DNA of 64,000 nt from an uncultured Bacteroidales bacterium (lineage in GTDB: Bacteria > Bacteroidota > Bacteroidia > Bacteroidales > Muribaculaceae), in NCBI GenBank assembly GCA_958418815.1, contig CATZGB010000005.1, positions 1-64,000 on the forward strand. Reading direction: 5' to 3'. Below, piece by piece: positions 31,947 through 39,910 of this stretch. The translations under genes were made by a program, and so were the position numbers. Below the pieces are notes generated by a model. The model ran no database searches. It was not told the DNA's origin and saw only the letters and a program-made list of their open reading frames with translations. Position 1 is the stretch's first letter, and each line of letters opens with the position of its first letter.

Positions 31947-33725
31947 ATGAGAAAATTGTTACTCGCCATGTTGCTCGCGGGGCCCACATTGGGCGTATCC
32001 GCGGCTGACGCGTTGGAGATGTCTTATGAAGTCGTGGGGCTTTATGACGGCAAATCCTATGAGACCCCCAACTATTACCTGATGCTCTCCGACAAGGAGG
32101 ACGCGACCTACAACTACAAGACCGGCGCTGTCTCTCTCCAGGAAGGGTATGTGCTGACGCTTGACCTATACAACGTGGCGTCTGACCCCCTGGCTCTCCA
32201 GACCGGCACCTACGGGGTGTCATACGATATGACCCCCTTCACCATGTCACCCGACGCCTCGCAGCTGTCATACTACACGGCTGGCCGTCCGGCCTCGACC
32301 GTTGTCTCCTCTCCGGTGGAGGTGAGCCGTGACGGCGATGGACTCTACACCCTGCAGACAACAGTCACCGACCCTGTGTCGGGCCAGACCCGCGAGCTCA
32401 AATATGTGGGCCGTCTCCCGATTTCTGATGTGAATGAGAAACCGGCCTCTTTCCCTATGCTCAGAAAGGATGTCATCGACGCTGAAATCAAAGCCGGAGG
32501 CATCGCCTATTATTACGGCATCACCGATTACTCTGGCAACGGAGTCACCTACCTCAACTTCTACTCGTCGACCTTCGACCAGACCACTGGCGCGCTCACC
32601 GGAGACGGTATCAACCTGTCAATGATGATCGCCCACAAGCGTATGGCCAAGGACAAATACACCATCGAGTCGGGTGTGTATGAAGACGCCCAGACCTTTG
32701 ACCGACAGACATGGTATCCCTGCCGCGAGATTGAATACAACATCGGGGAATATGTGTCGGTGCCTTTCGGCTCGTTTATCCGCATCCGCGAGAATGGTGG
32801 CGAATATGTTTACGGCTATCTCAAGACCGGCACCCTGACGCTTGAGTTTGACCCCGTCACCAAGCAGATTTCCGGCACGCTCGACGCATACACCGACCTC
32901 GGCTTCCATGTCACCGCCAACCTCGGTGGCACCATCATCTATGATATGACATCGGCATCGGTGCCCCCCACTGTGTCAAATCTCACTGATGATGTAGAGC
33001 TCGACCTTGATTACCTCGAGGTGGGCCGTCTGTGGCACCGTGGCGAGAAGGCCGGTTGTCGTGCCTTCACCCTCGACCTCGGTTCGCCCGCAGGCAGGGA
33101 CTCTGAGCCCGGCGTGGCCGCCGACCTGCTCCGCGTCGAGTTCTTCACCCCGCTCGACGAGGCTGTCGTGAAGCCCGGTCTTTACACTGTGGTAAAGCGC
33201 CGCTGGAACTCCAACGAGCTTGCCGCCGGCGGCACTTACGAGCCTATGAGCATCGGCCAGGGATGGTCGATGGTGGACGAGGGCTCCAGCTACCGCCATT
33301 TCCAGGAAGGGAAGACCTATGTGTATGACCTCTTCGCCCCCGTGCAGAGCGGCACAATACGTGTCGACACGGAGGATTATGTCAACTATTCCTTCGAAAT
33401 CGACCTGTGTGACGACGCTGAATACAAAATCACCGGTGTCTGGCAGAACAAGCCCATCGAGTACATGTATGACCGTCAGGCCCTCGAAGATGAGCTGAGC
33501 GGCGTGGCCACAGTGGCCGACGGAATCGGAGGGCTGAAGGTTGTCGTGAACGGACGTGAGATCATGGCGCTCAATGCCGGAGATGCCTCCATGTCGCTCT
33601 ACGACCTCAACGGTCGTCTGGTGATGTCGGGCGACGCCACCAGGGTGCTTGACGCGTCGGGCCTCGTGGCCGGAGTCTATGTGCTTGCTGTCGACAACAA
33701 GGCTGTCAAAGTAGTTTTGAAGTAA
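31947..33725 (+). CDS. Secreted protein with T9SS-like C-terminal domain
   Basis: This 592-residue protein starts with a signal peptide (MRKLLLAMLLAGPTLGVSA). The body is beta-rich, with loosely repeated segments of about 130-190 residues (YYLMLSDKEDA; YYYGITDYSGNGVTYLNFYS). The final segment (MSLYDLNGRLVMSGDATRVL, ending VKVVLK) is a typical T9SS type A-like sorting domain. I recognise no enzymatic domain. It is first in a four-gene operon with gaps of 16, 29 and 20 bp. Confidence 0.72.
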   Translation: MRKLLLAMLLAGPTLGVSAADALEMSYEVVGLYDGKSYETPNYYLMLSDKEDATYNYKTGAVSLQEGYVLTLDLYNVASDPLALQTGTYGVSYDMTPFTMSPDASQLSYYTAGRPASTVVSSPVEVSRDGDGLYTLQTTVTDPVSGQTRELKYVGRLPISDVNEKPASFPMLRKDVIDAEIKAGGIAYYYGITDYSGNGVTYLNFYSSTFDQTTGALTGDGINLSMMIAHKRMAKDKYTIESGVYEDAQTFDRQTWYPCREIEYNIGEYVSVPFGSFIRIRENGGEYVYGYLKTGTLTLEFDPVTKQISGTLDAYTDLGFHVTANLGGTIIYDMTSASVPPTVSNLTDDVELDLDYLEVGRLWHRGEKAGCRAFTLDLGSPAGRDSEPGVAADLLRVEFFTPLDEAVVKPGLYTVVKRRWNSNELAAGGTYEPMSIGQGWSMVDEGSSYRHFQEGKTYVYDLFAPVQSGTIRVDTEDYVNYSFEIDLCDDAEYKITGVWQNKPIEYMYDRQALEDELSGVATVADGIGGLKVVVNGREIMALNAGDASMSLYDLNGRLVMSGDATRVLDASGLVAGVYVLAVDNKAVKVVLK

Positions 33726-33741
33726 AAAATCAGTATTGAAT

Positions 33742-34800
33742 ATGAAAATAAAGAATATGCTGCTGGCCTTCGGGGCCGCCGCCATGGCCACCTGTGCCTA
33801 TGCCTACACCGAACTGGTGGAGACAATGACCGTCGAGCTCAATGACGGGTCGAAAGTGGAGTATGCCATCGAAGATGTGGCCAAAGTGTCGTTTGACATC
33901 CGTGAGGAGACCACCGGCTTCCTGCTGACCGGTGCTGACGGCCAGCAGGTCTACCGCGCCGAGACGCTTGCCCCGGTGTTCAGGTATGCCCCCGAGGGGG
34001 AGAACGCCCATGTGCAGTTCCTGTTTGGCACGGCCGACAACGCCGGCGCGCTTGCCGACCTCAAGGAGTGCAGCCACATGGTTGTGGTCGATTTCACCTC
34101 TGCCGGGCTCTTCGCCGCCGATGTCAACCTGGCCGGCGACTCTCCCGCAGCCACCGTGAAAATCTACGAGTGGACCGACGGCGAGGTGTCGACTGTGAAC
34201 GAGCTGGTGTCGGAGGGCACCGTCACCACGTCGCGCAACACCAAGGGTGTGGTGACTATGGAGCTGGAAGCCCGCTTTGACGACGGCACATCGCTGCGCG
34301 CGTCTTACAACGGCACTCCCGTCGACGTCGATGACCTGGAAGTCCTCTTCCCGACTCCCGGCCCGAAAAACGAGCTTAACTACTACAATGTGGACGGGGC
34401 ACTGGCCAACACCCTCAAGATAACCGGCTTCGCGAAGACATCGACAAGCAGCGGACGTGTGAAGTACACAGCCACGTTTGAGGATTCCTCCGAGAAGTGC
34501 TACATCGAGCTGATGCCCGAATATGTCGGCCAGTCAATCAACTTCGCCGAGCATACCGAGGCCAACAGCGGCACCCCCTATTACTTCTTCTATTACGGCA
34601 CCGTGCAGCTGGCCAGCCCCAACGGCGAATACCGCAACCAGGGTCTTTCGGGCACCATGCAGGTGGTGGAGAACGGCGACGGCACCATTACCGTCAACGC
34701 CGATGTCACCAACTGGTACAAGTCGCTCTGGGGCGATTCCAGGGCCGGAACCCCCGAGCGCGTCGTGATTGAATACAAAGGGGAATGCTCAGGTCTCTGA
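33742..34800 (+). CDS. Secreted hypothetical protein
   Basis: This 352-residue protein has a signal peptide (MKIKNMLLAFGAAAMATCAYA). A short N-terminal segment, MTVELNDGSKVEYAIEDVAKVSF, is typical of Bacteroidota surface proteins, where it often precedes other domains. The rest is beta-rich without a motif I know, and no clear T9SS tail is visible. The ATG at 33742 is used rather than a TTG two codons earlier. It is second in the operon, 16 bp after the preceding gene. Confidence 0.65.
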   Translation: MKIKNMLLAFGAAAMATCAYAYTELVETMTVELNDGSKVEYAIEDVAKVSFDIREETTGFLLTGADGQQVYRAETLAPVFRYAPEGENAHVQFLFGTADNAGALADLKECSHMVVVDFTSAGLFAADVNLAGDSPAATVKIYEWTDGEVSTVNELVSEGTVTTSRNTKGVVTMELEARFDDGTSLRASYNGTPVDVDDLEVLFPTPGPKNELNYYNVDGALANTLKITGFAKTSTSSGRVKYTATFEDSSEKCYIELMPEYVGQSINFAEHTEANSGTPYYFFYYGTVQLASPNGEYRNQGLSGTMQVVENGDGTITVNADVTNWYKSLWGDSRAGTPERVVIEYKGECSGL

Positions 34801-34829
34801 TTTGAAACAAAATCTGTCGTAGAAAAATC

Positions 34830-37034
34830 ATGAAAAAACTGATTACAGGATTTTTAGCGGCGGCCATAGGGCTGGCGGCCATTCCGGCCGCCGCCCGCAC
34901 CCTGGCCCCCGGCGCAAGGCTTCTGCTGGCCGGGAAGACCCATGGAGTGGCCCCGATGAAGGTCAACATAAAAGAGCGCAGCGCCGAGGTGGCCGATGAG
35001 GCCGCCACAGTGGGCGCGTGCATATTCCTCAATGACAAAAGTGCTGTCGAGGCGCTTGAGGCGCTCGGGGTGGTGATCAACCATGACCACGGTGTGTTCT
35101 TTTCGGCCACCATACCGGTCGATGTCCTCGCGCAGGCCGGAGAGGTGCCTGGGGTGAGATATATCACGCTCGGCAATCGGGTGAACCTCCTCAACGACTA
35201 CTCGCGTGATGTCGCCGGAGTGGACAAGGTTCACAGCAACACCGGCGGATTCCTTTCGCGTCCGTTCACCGGCAATGGGGTAGTGGTCGGCCTTATCGAC
35301 ATAGGTGTGGAGTATGACCACGTAGCGTTCCGCGACACCGACGGCAACAACCGTATCAAGGCCGTGTGGAACCAGCGTTCCTCGTTCGGCACCCCGCCCG
35401 AGGGCTTCGGGTATGGAGTCGAATATGCCGACCCTGACAAGATCAGCCAGGCCAAGTATGACACCCTGACAGAGTTTCACGGATGCCATACGATGGGAAC
35501 TGCCGCCGGAGGTGATTTCTTCTCTGAGTATTACGGCGTGGCTCCCGACGCGGAGATTGTCTTTGTAAGCCTTGACCAGGAGAACAGCGTGGCCATCGCC
35601 GACGGCATAAAATACATCTTCGATTATGCCGACCGTGTGGGCAAGCCTTGCGTTATCAACATGAGCCTCGGCGACCATATCGGCCCCCACAACGGCACCT
35701 CCCCTCTTGACCAGTTCATTGACCAGGTCACTGGCCCGGGACGCATCATAGTGGGCGCGTGTGGCAACGAAGGTTTCGAGCGTCTTCACGCCAGCGAGAC
35801 TTTCACTGCCTCCGACCGTCAGCTCAAGTCGATGCTCACCCAGGCGGCCAACACCACTCACAACCTCCATTACCTTGACATCTGGGGCAAGAACAGCTCT
35901 GACATAAAGGTGAAAATCTGTGTGGTCAACTCCCTCAAGGGCAATATCGTCGCCGAGACCCGCGAAATCAGCACAGCCGATGATGGCGGATACGTGTGGG
36001 ACACATTCGGCATAAACGACTGCGGCGCGTCGGCGTCTGTGCTTATCGATGCCGAGGTCAATCCGCTCAACGGCCAGCCACATGTCAGCGTGCAGTGCAG
36101 CGTGTCTGAACTCTCGGCAGGACGCCTGCTCGGCGTGGTTGTCGAGGGAGAGGAGGGGCAGACCGTCGACATGTGGAATTACAGCCACAACGAGTTCTCC
36201 TCCAACAACAAGAACGGATGGACCGACGGCACGACCGAAGGAACCGTGGGTGAAATCGGCGGCACCGCCAAACGCATCATCACCGTCGGGGCTTTCGACG
36301 CCCGCGACCGGCTTGACTGGACCTCAGGAGGCTATTCGCTGATGGACCAGCTGCCCGATTATGAGCAGGGCCACCACTCCTATTTCTCGAGCTACGGGCC
36401 GACAGCCGACGGCCGCACCGTGCCGCATATCCTCGCGGCCGGAAACCCGGTGGTCTCGTCGATCAACAAGTATTATTACACCGCGCTCGGGGCAACCACG
36501 GAGCAGATTGACTATGTGACAAACGGGGTAACGGTCGAAGGCGGTGAACGCTACTACTACGCCTACAACATCGGCACCTCGATGGCGGCTCCTTTCGTGG
36601 CCGGCACGGTGGCCCTGATGCTTGAGGCCAATCCCGAGCTGACCCCCGAGCAGGCCCGTGACATCATCGCTTCCACGGCTTCCACCGAGGAGTTCATGGG
36701 CGAGCTTCCCAACAACACATACGGAGCCGGACGTGTCAACTCGGCTGCTTGTGTCAGGGAGGCTGTCGCGATGTCGGGCGTTGATGCGGTCCCGGCTGCC
36801 GTGGCCGCCGACGACATCCGCGTGTGGGCAGAGGGTACGACCGTCCACATCCTCTCCCCGGCTGGAGCCTCAGACTGTGTGGCCACAGTCTACACCGCTT
36901 CGGGCAATCTGATCGGCTCTTACCCGGTGGAGGGTGGAGTCGGCGCGGTCGACGCTTCATCTTGGGGCAACGGTATATTTTTGGTCAACGTCAAGGGGGC
37001 GCAGGTGGCTTGCAGCCGCAAGATTGCCCTCTGA
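34830..37034 (+). CDS. Secreted subtilisin-like (S8) serine protease with T9SS-like C-terminus
   Basis: This 734-residue protein has a signal peptide (MKKLITGFLAAAIGLAAIPA) and an S8 domain. The catalytic triad is Asp157 in LIDIGV, His217 in EFHGCHTMGTAAG and Ser584 in GTSMAAPFVAG; the oxyanion Asn is N313 in GACGNEG. The residue after the catalytic Asp is Ile, where Ser or Thr is usual. A long insert separates Asn from Ser. The C-terminal 90 residues (TASGNLIGSYPVEGGVG, then NGIFLVNVKG) look like a sorting domain. It could process co-exported proteins or degrade host protein. Confidence 0.85.
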   Translation: MKKLITGFLAAAIGLAAIPAAARTLAPGARLLLAGKTHGVAPMKVNIKERSAEVADEAATVGACIFLNDKSAVEALEALGVVINHDHGVFFSATIPVDVLAQAGEVPGVRYITLGNRVNLLNDYSRDVAGVDKVHSNTGGFLSRPFTGNGVVVGLIDIGVEYDHVAFRDTDGNNRIKAVWNQRSSFGTPPEGFGYGVEYADPDKISQAKYDTLTEFHGCHTMGTAAGGDFFSEYYGVAPDAEIVFVSLDQENSVAIADGIKYIFDYADRVGKPCVINMSLGDHIGPHNGTSPLDQFIDQVTGPGRIIVGACGNEGFERLHASETFTASDRQLKSMLTQAANTTHNLHYLDIWGKNSSDIKVKICVVNSLKGNIVAETREISTADDGGYVWDTFGINDCGASASVLIDAEVNPLNGQPHVSVQCSVSELSAGRLLGVVVEGEEGQTVDMWNYSHNEFSSNNKNGWTDGTTEGTVGEIGGTAKRIITVGAFDARDRLDWTSGGYSLMDQLPDYEQGHHSYFSSYGPTADGRTVPHILAAGNPVVSSINKYYYTALGATTEQIDYVTNGVTVEGGERYYYAYNIGTSMAAPFVAGTVALMLEANPELTPEQARDIIASTASTEEFMGELPNNTYGAGRVNSAACVREAVAMSGVDAVPAAVAADDIRVWAEGTTVHILSPAGASDCVATVYTASGNLIGSYPVEGGVGAVDASSWGNGIFLVNVKGAQVACSRKIAL

Positions 37035-37054
37035 CATAACTAATCAGTGAACGA

Positions 37055-37558
37055 ATGAAAAAGATAATATTGACTCTGTGTGTCGCGTTGCTTTCGATTG
37101 CGGCCGGCCACAAGACGCAGGCCCAGGATGCCGGGGAGTTGGTGACCATTGTCAAAATCAACAAGACCGACGGCCGTATCGTGCGCTACGGGCTCCCCTC
37201 CTCGCCGGTTGTGGATTTCGTGGGCGACAACCTCGTGGTCAACGCCGCCGAGGTGGAGGAGCTGGAGATTCCCCGTGGGGAGGTCTCGCATATCGACTTC
37301 GAGCAGAACTGGCAGAGCGCGCTCGACGCGTCGTCGCTGGGTGAGGATGATTTCTCATTCAGCTTCGACGGGGCCAATACCCTGCTGCTTGCTTCCCCCC
37401 GGCTGACAAAGGTGGAGCTGTTTGACACCGCAGGCCGCAAGGCTATTTCGGCAGGTGCTGTCGACGGCAATGCCCGTGTCTCGCTCGACGCTCTTCCCGC
37501 AGGGGTGTATGTGGTCGTTCCCGACTGTCATCCCGCCATCAAGATTGTGAAGAAATAA
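37055..37558 (+). CDS. Small secreted protein dominated by a T9SS-like tail
   Basis: The 167-residue product has a signal peptide (MKKIILTLCVALLSIAAG). A strand pattern (VTIVKINKTDGRIVRYGL, EELEIPRGEVSHIDF) matches the N-terminal segment of the second gene of this operon. A T9SS-like tail follows (VELFDTAGRKAISAGAV, then LPAGVYVVVPD, ending IKIVKK). It has no room for a catalytic domain, so a structural, adaptor or pseudo-ligand role is most likely. It is last in the operon. Confidence 0.65.
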   Translation: MKKIILTLCVALLSIAAGHKTQAQDAGELVTIVKINKTDGRIVRYGLPSSPVVDFVGDNLVVNAAEVEELEIPRGEVSHIDFEQNWQSALDASSLGEDDFSFSFDGANTLLLASPRLTKVELFDTAGRKAISAGAVDGNARVSLDALPAGVYVVVPDCHPAIKIVKK

Positions 37559-37593
37559 ATCCCTGTTCCCCTTCAGGGGGAATGCGTTAAATG

Positions 37594-37639
37594 CCGCCCG
37601 TCAGGCGACGCCCTTCCGGGGGGGTCGCCCGGCGGGCGG
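37594..37639 (+). terminator. GC-rich stem-loop after the secreted-protein operon
   Basis: CCGCCCG (37594-37600) pairs with CGGGCGG (37633-37639), and an inner GGCGAC pairs with GTCGCC. There is no T-run directly after it. Termination is plausible rather than certain. Confidence 0.4.
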
Positions 37640-37742
37640 TGTGTCTTTGAGCGGGCGGGCGGTGAGTCTCGTGGTGTAATCGGTTGATTCCCAGGTTGTG
37701 TCGCGAGCGGTCGGCGCGCGTGGCCATTTGGTTTTGATAAAG

Positions 37743-37774
37743 TTTGCTTGATTGAATAAATTTTAGTAATTTTG
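37743..37774 (+). promoter_or_regulatory. gyrB promoter
   Basis: TTTG at 37743-37746 and TAATTTTG at 37767-37774 are 20 bp apart, a good match to both elements. Transcription would begin near 37781. Confidence 0.75.
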
Positions 37775-37781
37775 TATCGTG

Positions 37782-37818
37782 GAACCATAGGGCGCGCTGC
37801 GTTGCGACGCTATGGTTC
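37782..37818 (+). promoter_or_regulatory. 5' stem-loop in the gyrB leader
   Basis: A 9-bp perfect arm pair (GAACCATAG 37782-37790 with CTATGGTTC 37810-37818) encloses a GC-rich 19-nt loop. It begins at or next to the predicted transcription start and ends about 32 nt before the ATG. It could protect the mRNA 5' end or bind a regulator. Confidence 0.6.
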
Positions 37819-37850
37819 TTGTATTGATTTTCAATAGCTTATACGATTTT

Positions 37851-39827
37851 ATGTCAGAGAATCTTTTTGACTTGGATAATGCCGCGGAATCAGCCGAGGG
37901 CAAGAGCGCCCAGGAATACAGCGCGAGCAATATCCAGGTGCTTGAAGGCCTGGAGGCTGTCCGCAAGCGTCCGGCCATGTATATAGGCGACATCAGCGAG
38001 AAGGGTCTTCACCATCTTGTCTATGAGGTCGTCGACAACTCAATCGACGAGGCCCTGGCGGGCTTCTGCACCCATATCGAGGTGACCATCAACGAGGACA
38101 ACTCGATAACCGTGGTCGACAACGGCCGCGGTATCCCCGTTGACATGCATGAGAAGGAACACAAGAGCGCCCTTGAGGTGGTCCTCACCGTGCTTCACGC
38201 CGGCGGCAAGTTCGACAAAGGCTCATACAAGGTGTCGGGCGGTCTTCACGGTGTGGGTGTCAGCTGTGTCAACGCCCTGTCGACATATCTCCGCGCCGAG
38301 GTGCGCCGCAACGGCAAGGTCTACATGCAGGAGTATTCGGTCGGCAAGCCCACCAGCGAGCTGACAGTGATAGGGGAGACCGACGAACACGGTACCTCCG
38401 TAACCTTCCTCCCCGACCCGACGATATTCACCGTCACCGTCTACGACTACGACACCCTGGCAAAGCGTCTGCGCGACCTGGCTTTCCTCAACGCCGGAAT
38501 CACCCTCACCATCACTGACCGCCGTCAGCTCGACAGCGAGGGGAATCCCCGCCGCGAGGTGTTCTACTCGGCCAACGGCCTGAGCGAGTTCGTCAAATAC
38601 ATCGACTCCTCTAAGGAACCGCTGATTCCCGACGTGATCCATCTCAACACCGAGCGCCAGGGTGTGCCTGTCGAGGTGGCGCTGACCTACAACACCACCT
38701 TCAACGAGAATGTCTACTCGTTTGTCAACAACATCAACACCATCGAGGGTGGTACACACCTGACAGGCTTCCGCCGCGGACTTACCACCACCCTCAAGAA
38801 ATATGCCGAGGACAACAAGCTCCTCGAGAAGAGCAAGGTCGAGATTTCGAGCGACGACTTCCGCGAGGGTCTTACAGCCGTGGTCTCCGTCAAGGTCATG
38901 GAGCCCCAGTTTGAAGGGCAGACCAAGACCAAGCTCGGCAACTCGGAGGTGGCCGGAGCCGTCTCGGCTGCCGTCTCCGAGGCCCTGCGCAACTACCTTG
39001 AGGAGCATCCCTCCGAGGCCAAGGCGATTGTCAGCAAGGTGATTCTCGCCGCCCAGGCCCGCAAGGCCGCCTACGACGCCCGCACCAAGATTCAGCGCAA
39101 GTCGCCCCTCTGCGGAGGCGGCCTCCCCGGCAAGCTCGCCGACTGTTCGAGCCGCACAGCCGAGGAATGTGAGATATTCCTGGTCGAGGGAGACTCCGCG
39201 GGCGGTACAGCCAAGAGCGGACGCGACCGCCGTTACCAGGCCATCCTCCCCCTGCGAGGCAAGGTGCTGAATGTGGAGAAGGCGATGGAGCACAAGGTGT
39301 TTGATTCAGAGCAAATCACCAACATCTTCCGCGCCCTGCGTGTCACCATCGGCACCGAGAATGACCCCAAGGAGGCCAACCTCTCGAAGCTCGCATACCA
39401 CAAGGTGATAATCATGACCGATGCCGATGTCGACGGCTCTCACATCGCGACATTGCTGATGACCCTATTCTTCCGTCGTATGCGTCCCATCATCGAGCAG
39501 GGTTACCTCTATCTCGCCACCCCGCCGCTTTACAAATGCTCCAAAGGCAAAATCGAGGAGTATTGCTGGACCGACCAGCAGCGCCAGGCTTTCGTCGACC
39601 AGCACGGCCCGCAAGTCAAGGTGCAGCGTTACAAAGGTCTTGGCGAGATGAGCGACAAGGAGCTGCGCGACACCACCATGTCTCCTGAGCATCGTTTGCT
39701 CAAGCAGGTGCAGATAACCGACGCCGCCGAGGCCGACCGCATCTTCTCGATGCTCATGGGCGAGGATGTGGGGCCGAGACGCGAGTTCATCGAAGCCAAC
39801 GCAAGCTACGCCAATATCGATGCCTGA
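37851..39827 (+). CDS. gyrB: DNA gyrase subunit B
   Basis: The 658-residue product has the short GyrB length usual in Bacteroidota. GHKL ATPase motifs are EVVDNSIDEAL, DNGRGIPVD and GGLHGVGVSCVNALS. The TOPRIM domain has EIFLVEGDSAGGTAKSGRD and TDADVDGSHIATLL. ATP-driven negative supercoiling with GyrA is the role. The start at 37851 (MSENLFDLDN) was preferred over an upstream GTG/ATG frame inside the leader hairpin. ParE is the main alternative; length and motif variants favour GyrB. Confidence 0.92.
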   Translation: MSENLFDLDNAAESAEGKSAQEYSASNIQVLEGLEAVRKRPAMYIGDISEKGLHHLVYEVVDNSIDEALAGFCTHIEVTINEDNSITVVDNGRGIPVDMHEKEHKSALEVVLTVLHAGGKFDKGSYKVSGGLHGVGVSCVNALSTYLRAEVRRNGKVYMQEYSVGKPTSELTVIGETDEHGTSVTFLPDPTIFTVTVYDYDTLAKRLRDLAFLNAGITLTITDRRQLDSEGNPRREVFYSANGLSEFVKYIDSSKEPLIPDVIHLNTERQGVPVEVALTYNTTFNENVYSFVNNINTIEGGTHLTGFRRGLTTTLKKYAEDNKLLEKSKVEISSDDFREGLTAVVSVKVMEPQFEGQTKTKLGNSEVAGAVSAAVSEALRNYLEEHPSEAKAIVSKVILAAQARKAAYDARTKIQRKSPLCGGGLPGKLADCSSRTAEECEIFLVEGDSAGGTAKSGRDRRYQAILPLRGKVLNVEKAMEHKVFDSEQITNIFRALRVTIGTENDPKEANLSKLAYHKVIIMTDADVDGSHIATLLMTLFFRRMRPIIEQGYLYLATPPLYKCSKGKIEEYCWTDQQRQAFVDQHGPQVKVQRYKGLGEMSDKELRDTTMSPEHRLLKQVQITDAAEADRIFSMLMGEDVGPRREFIEANASYANIDA

Positions 39828-39845
39828 GACCCCGCCCTTTTAATG

Positions 39846-39874
39846 ACGCTTAACATTCACGCGATGTTAAGCGT
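39846..39874. terminator. Hairpin between gyrB and rnr
   Basis: An 11-bp perfect stem (ACGCTTAACAT with ATGTTAAGCGT) has a 7-nt loop and is followed by TGTATTT. It may weaken read-through from gyrB to rnr or protect the gyrB 3' end. Confidence 0.55.
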
Positions 39875-39910
39875 TGTATTTAACAACTAACAATCTGAAC
39901 ACTCACTGAT

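Noticed and set aside
37812..37850. Upstream start for gyrB inside the leader hairpin
   Set aside because: The extra residues are not GyrB-like, and the ATG at 37851 gives the expected N-terminus.
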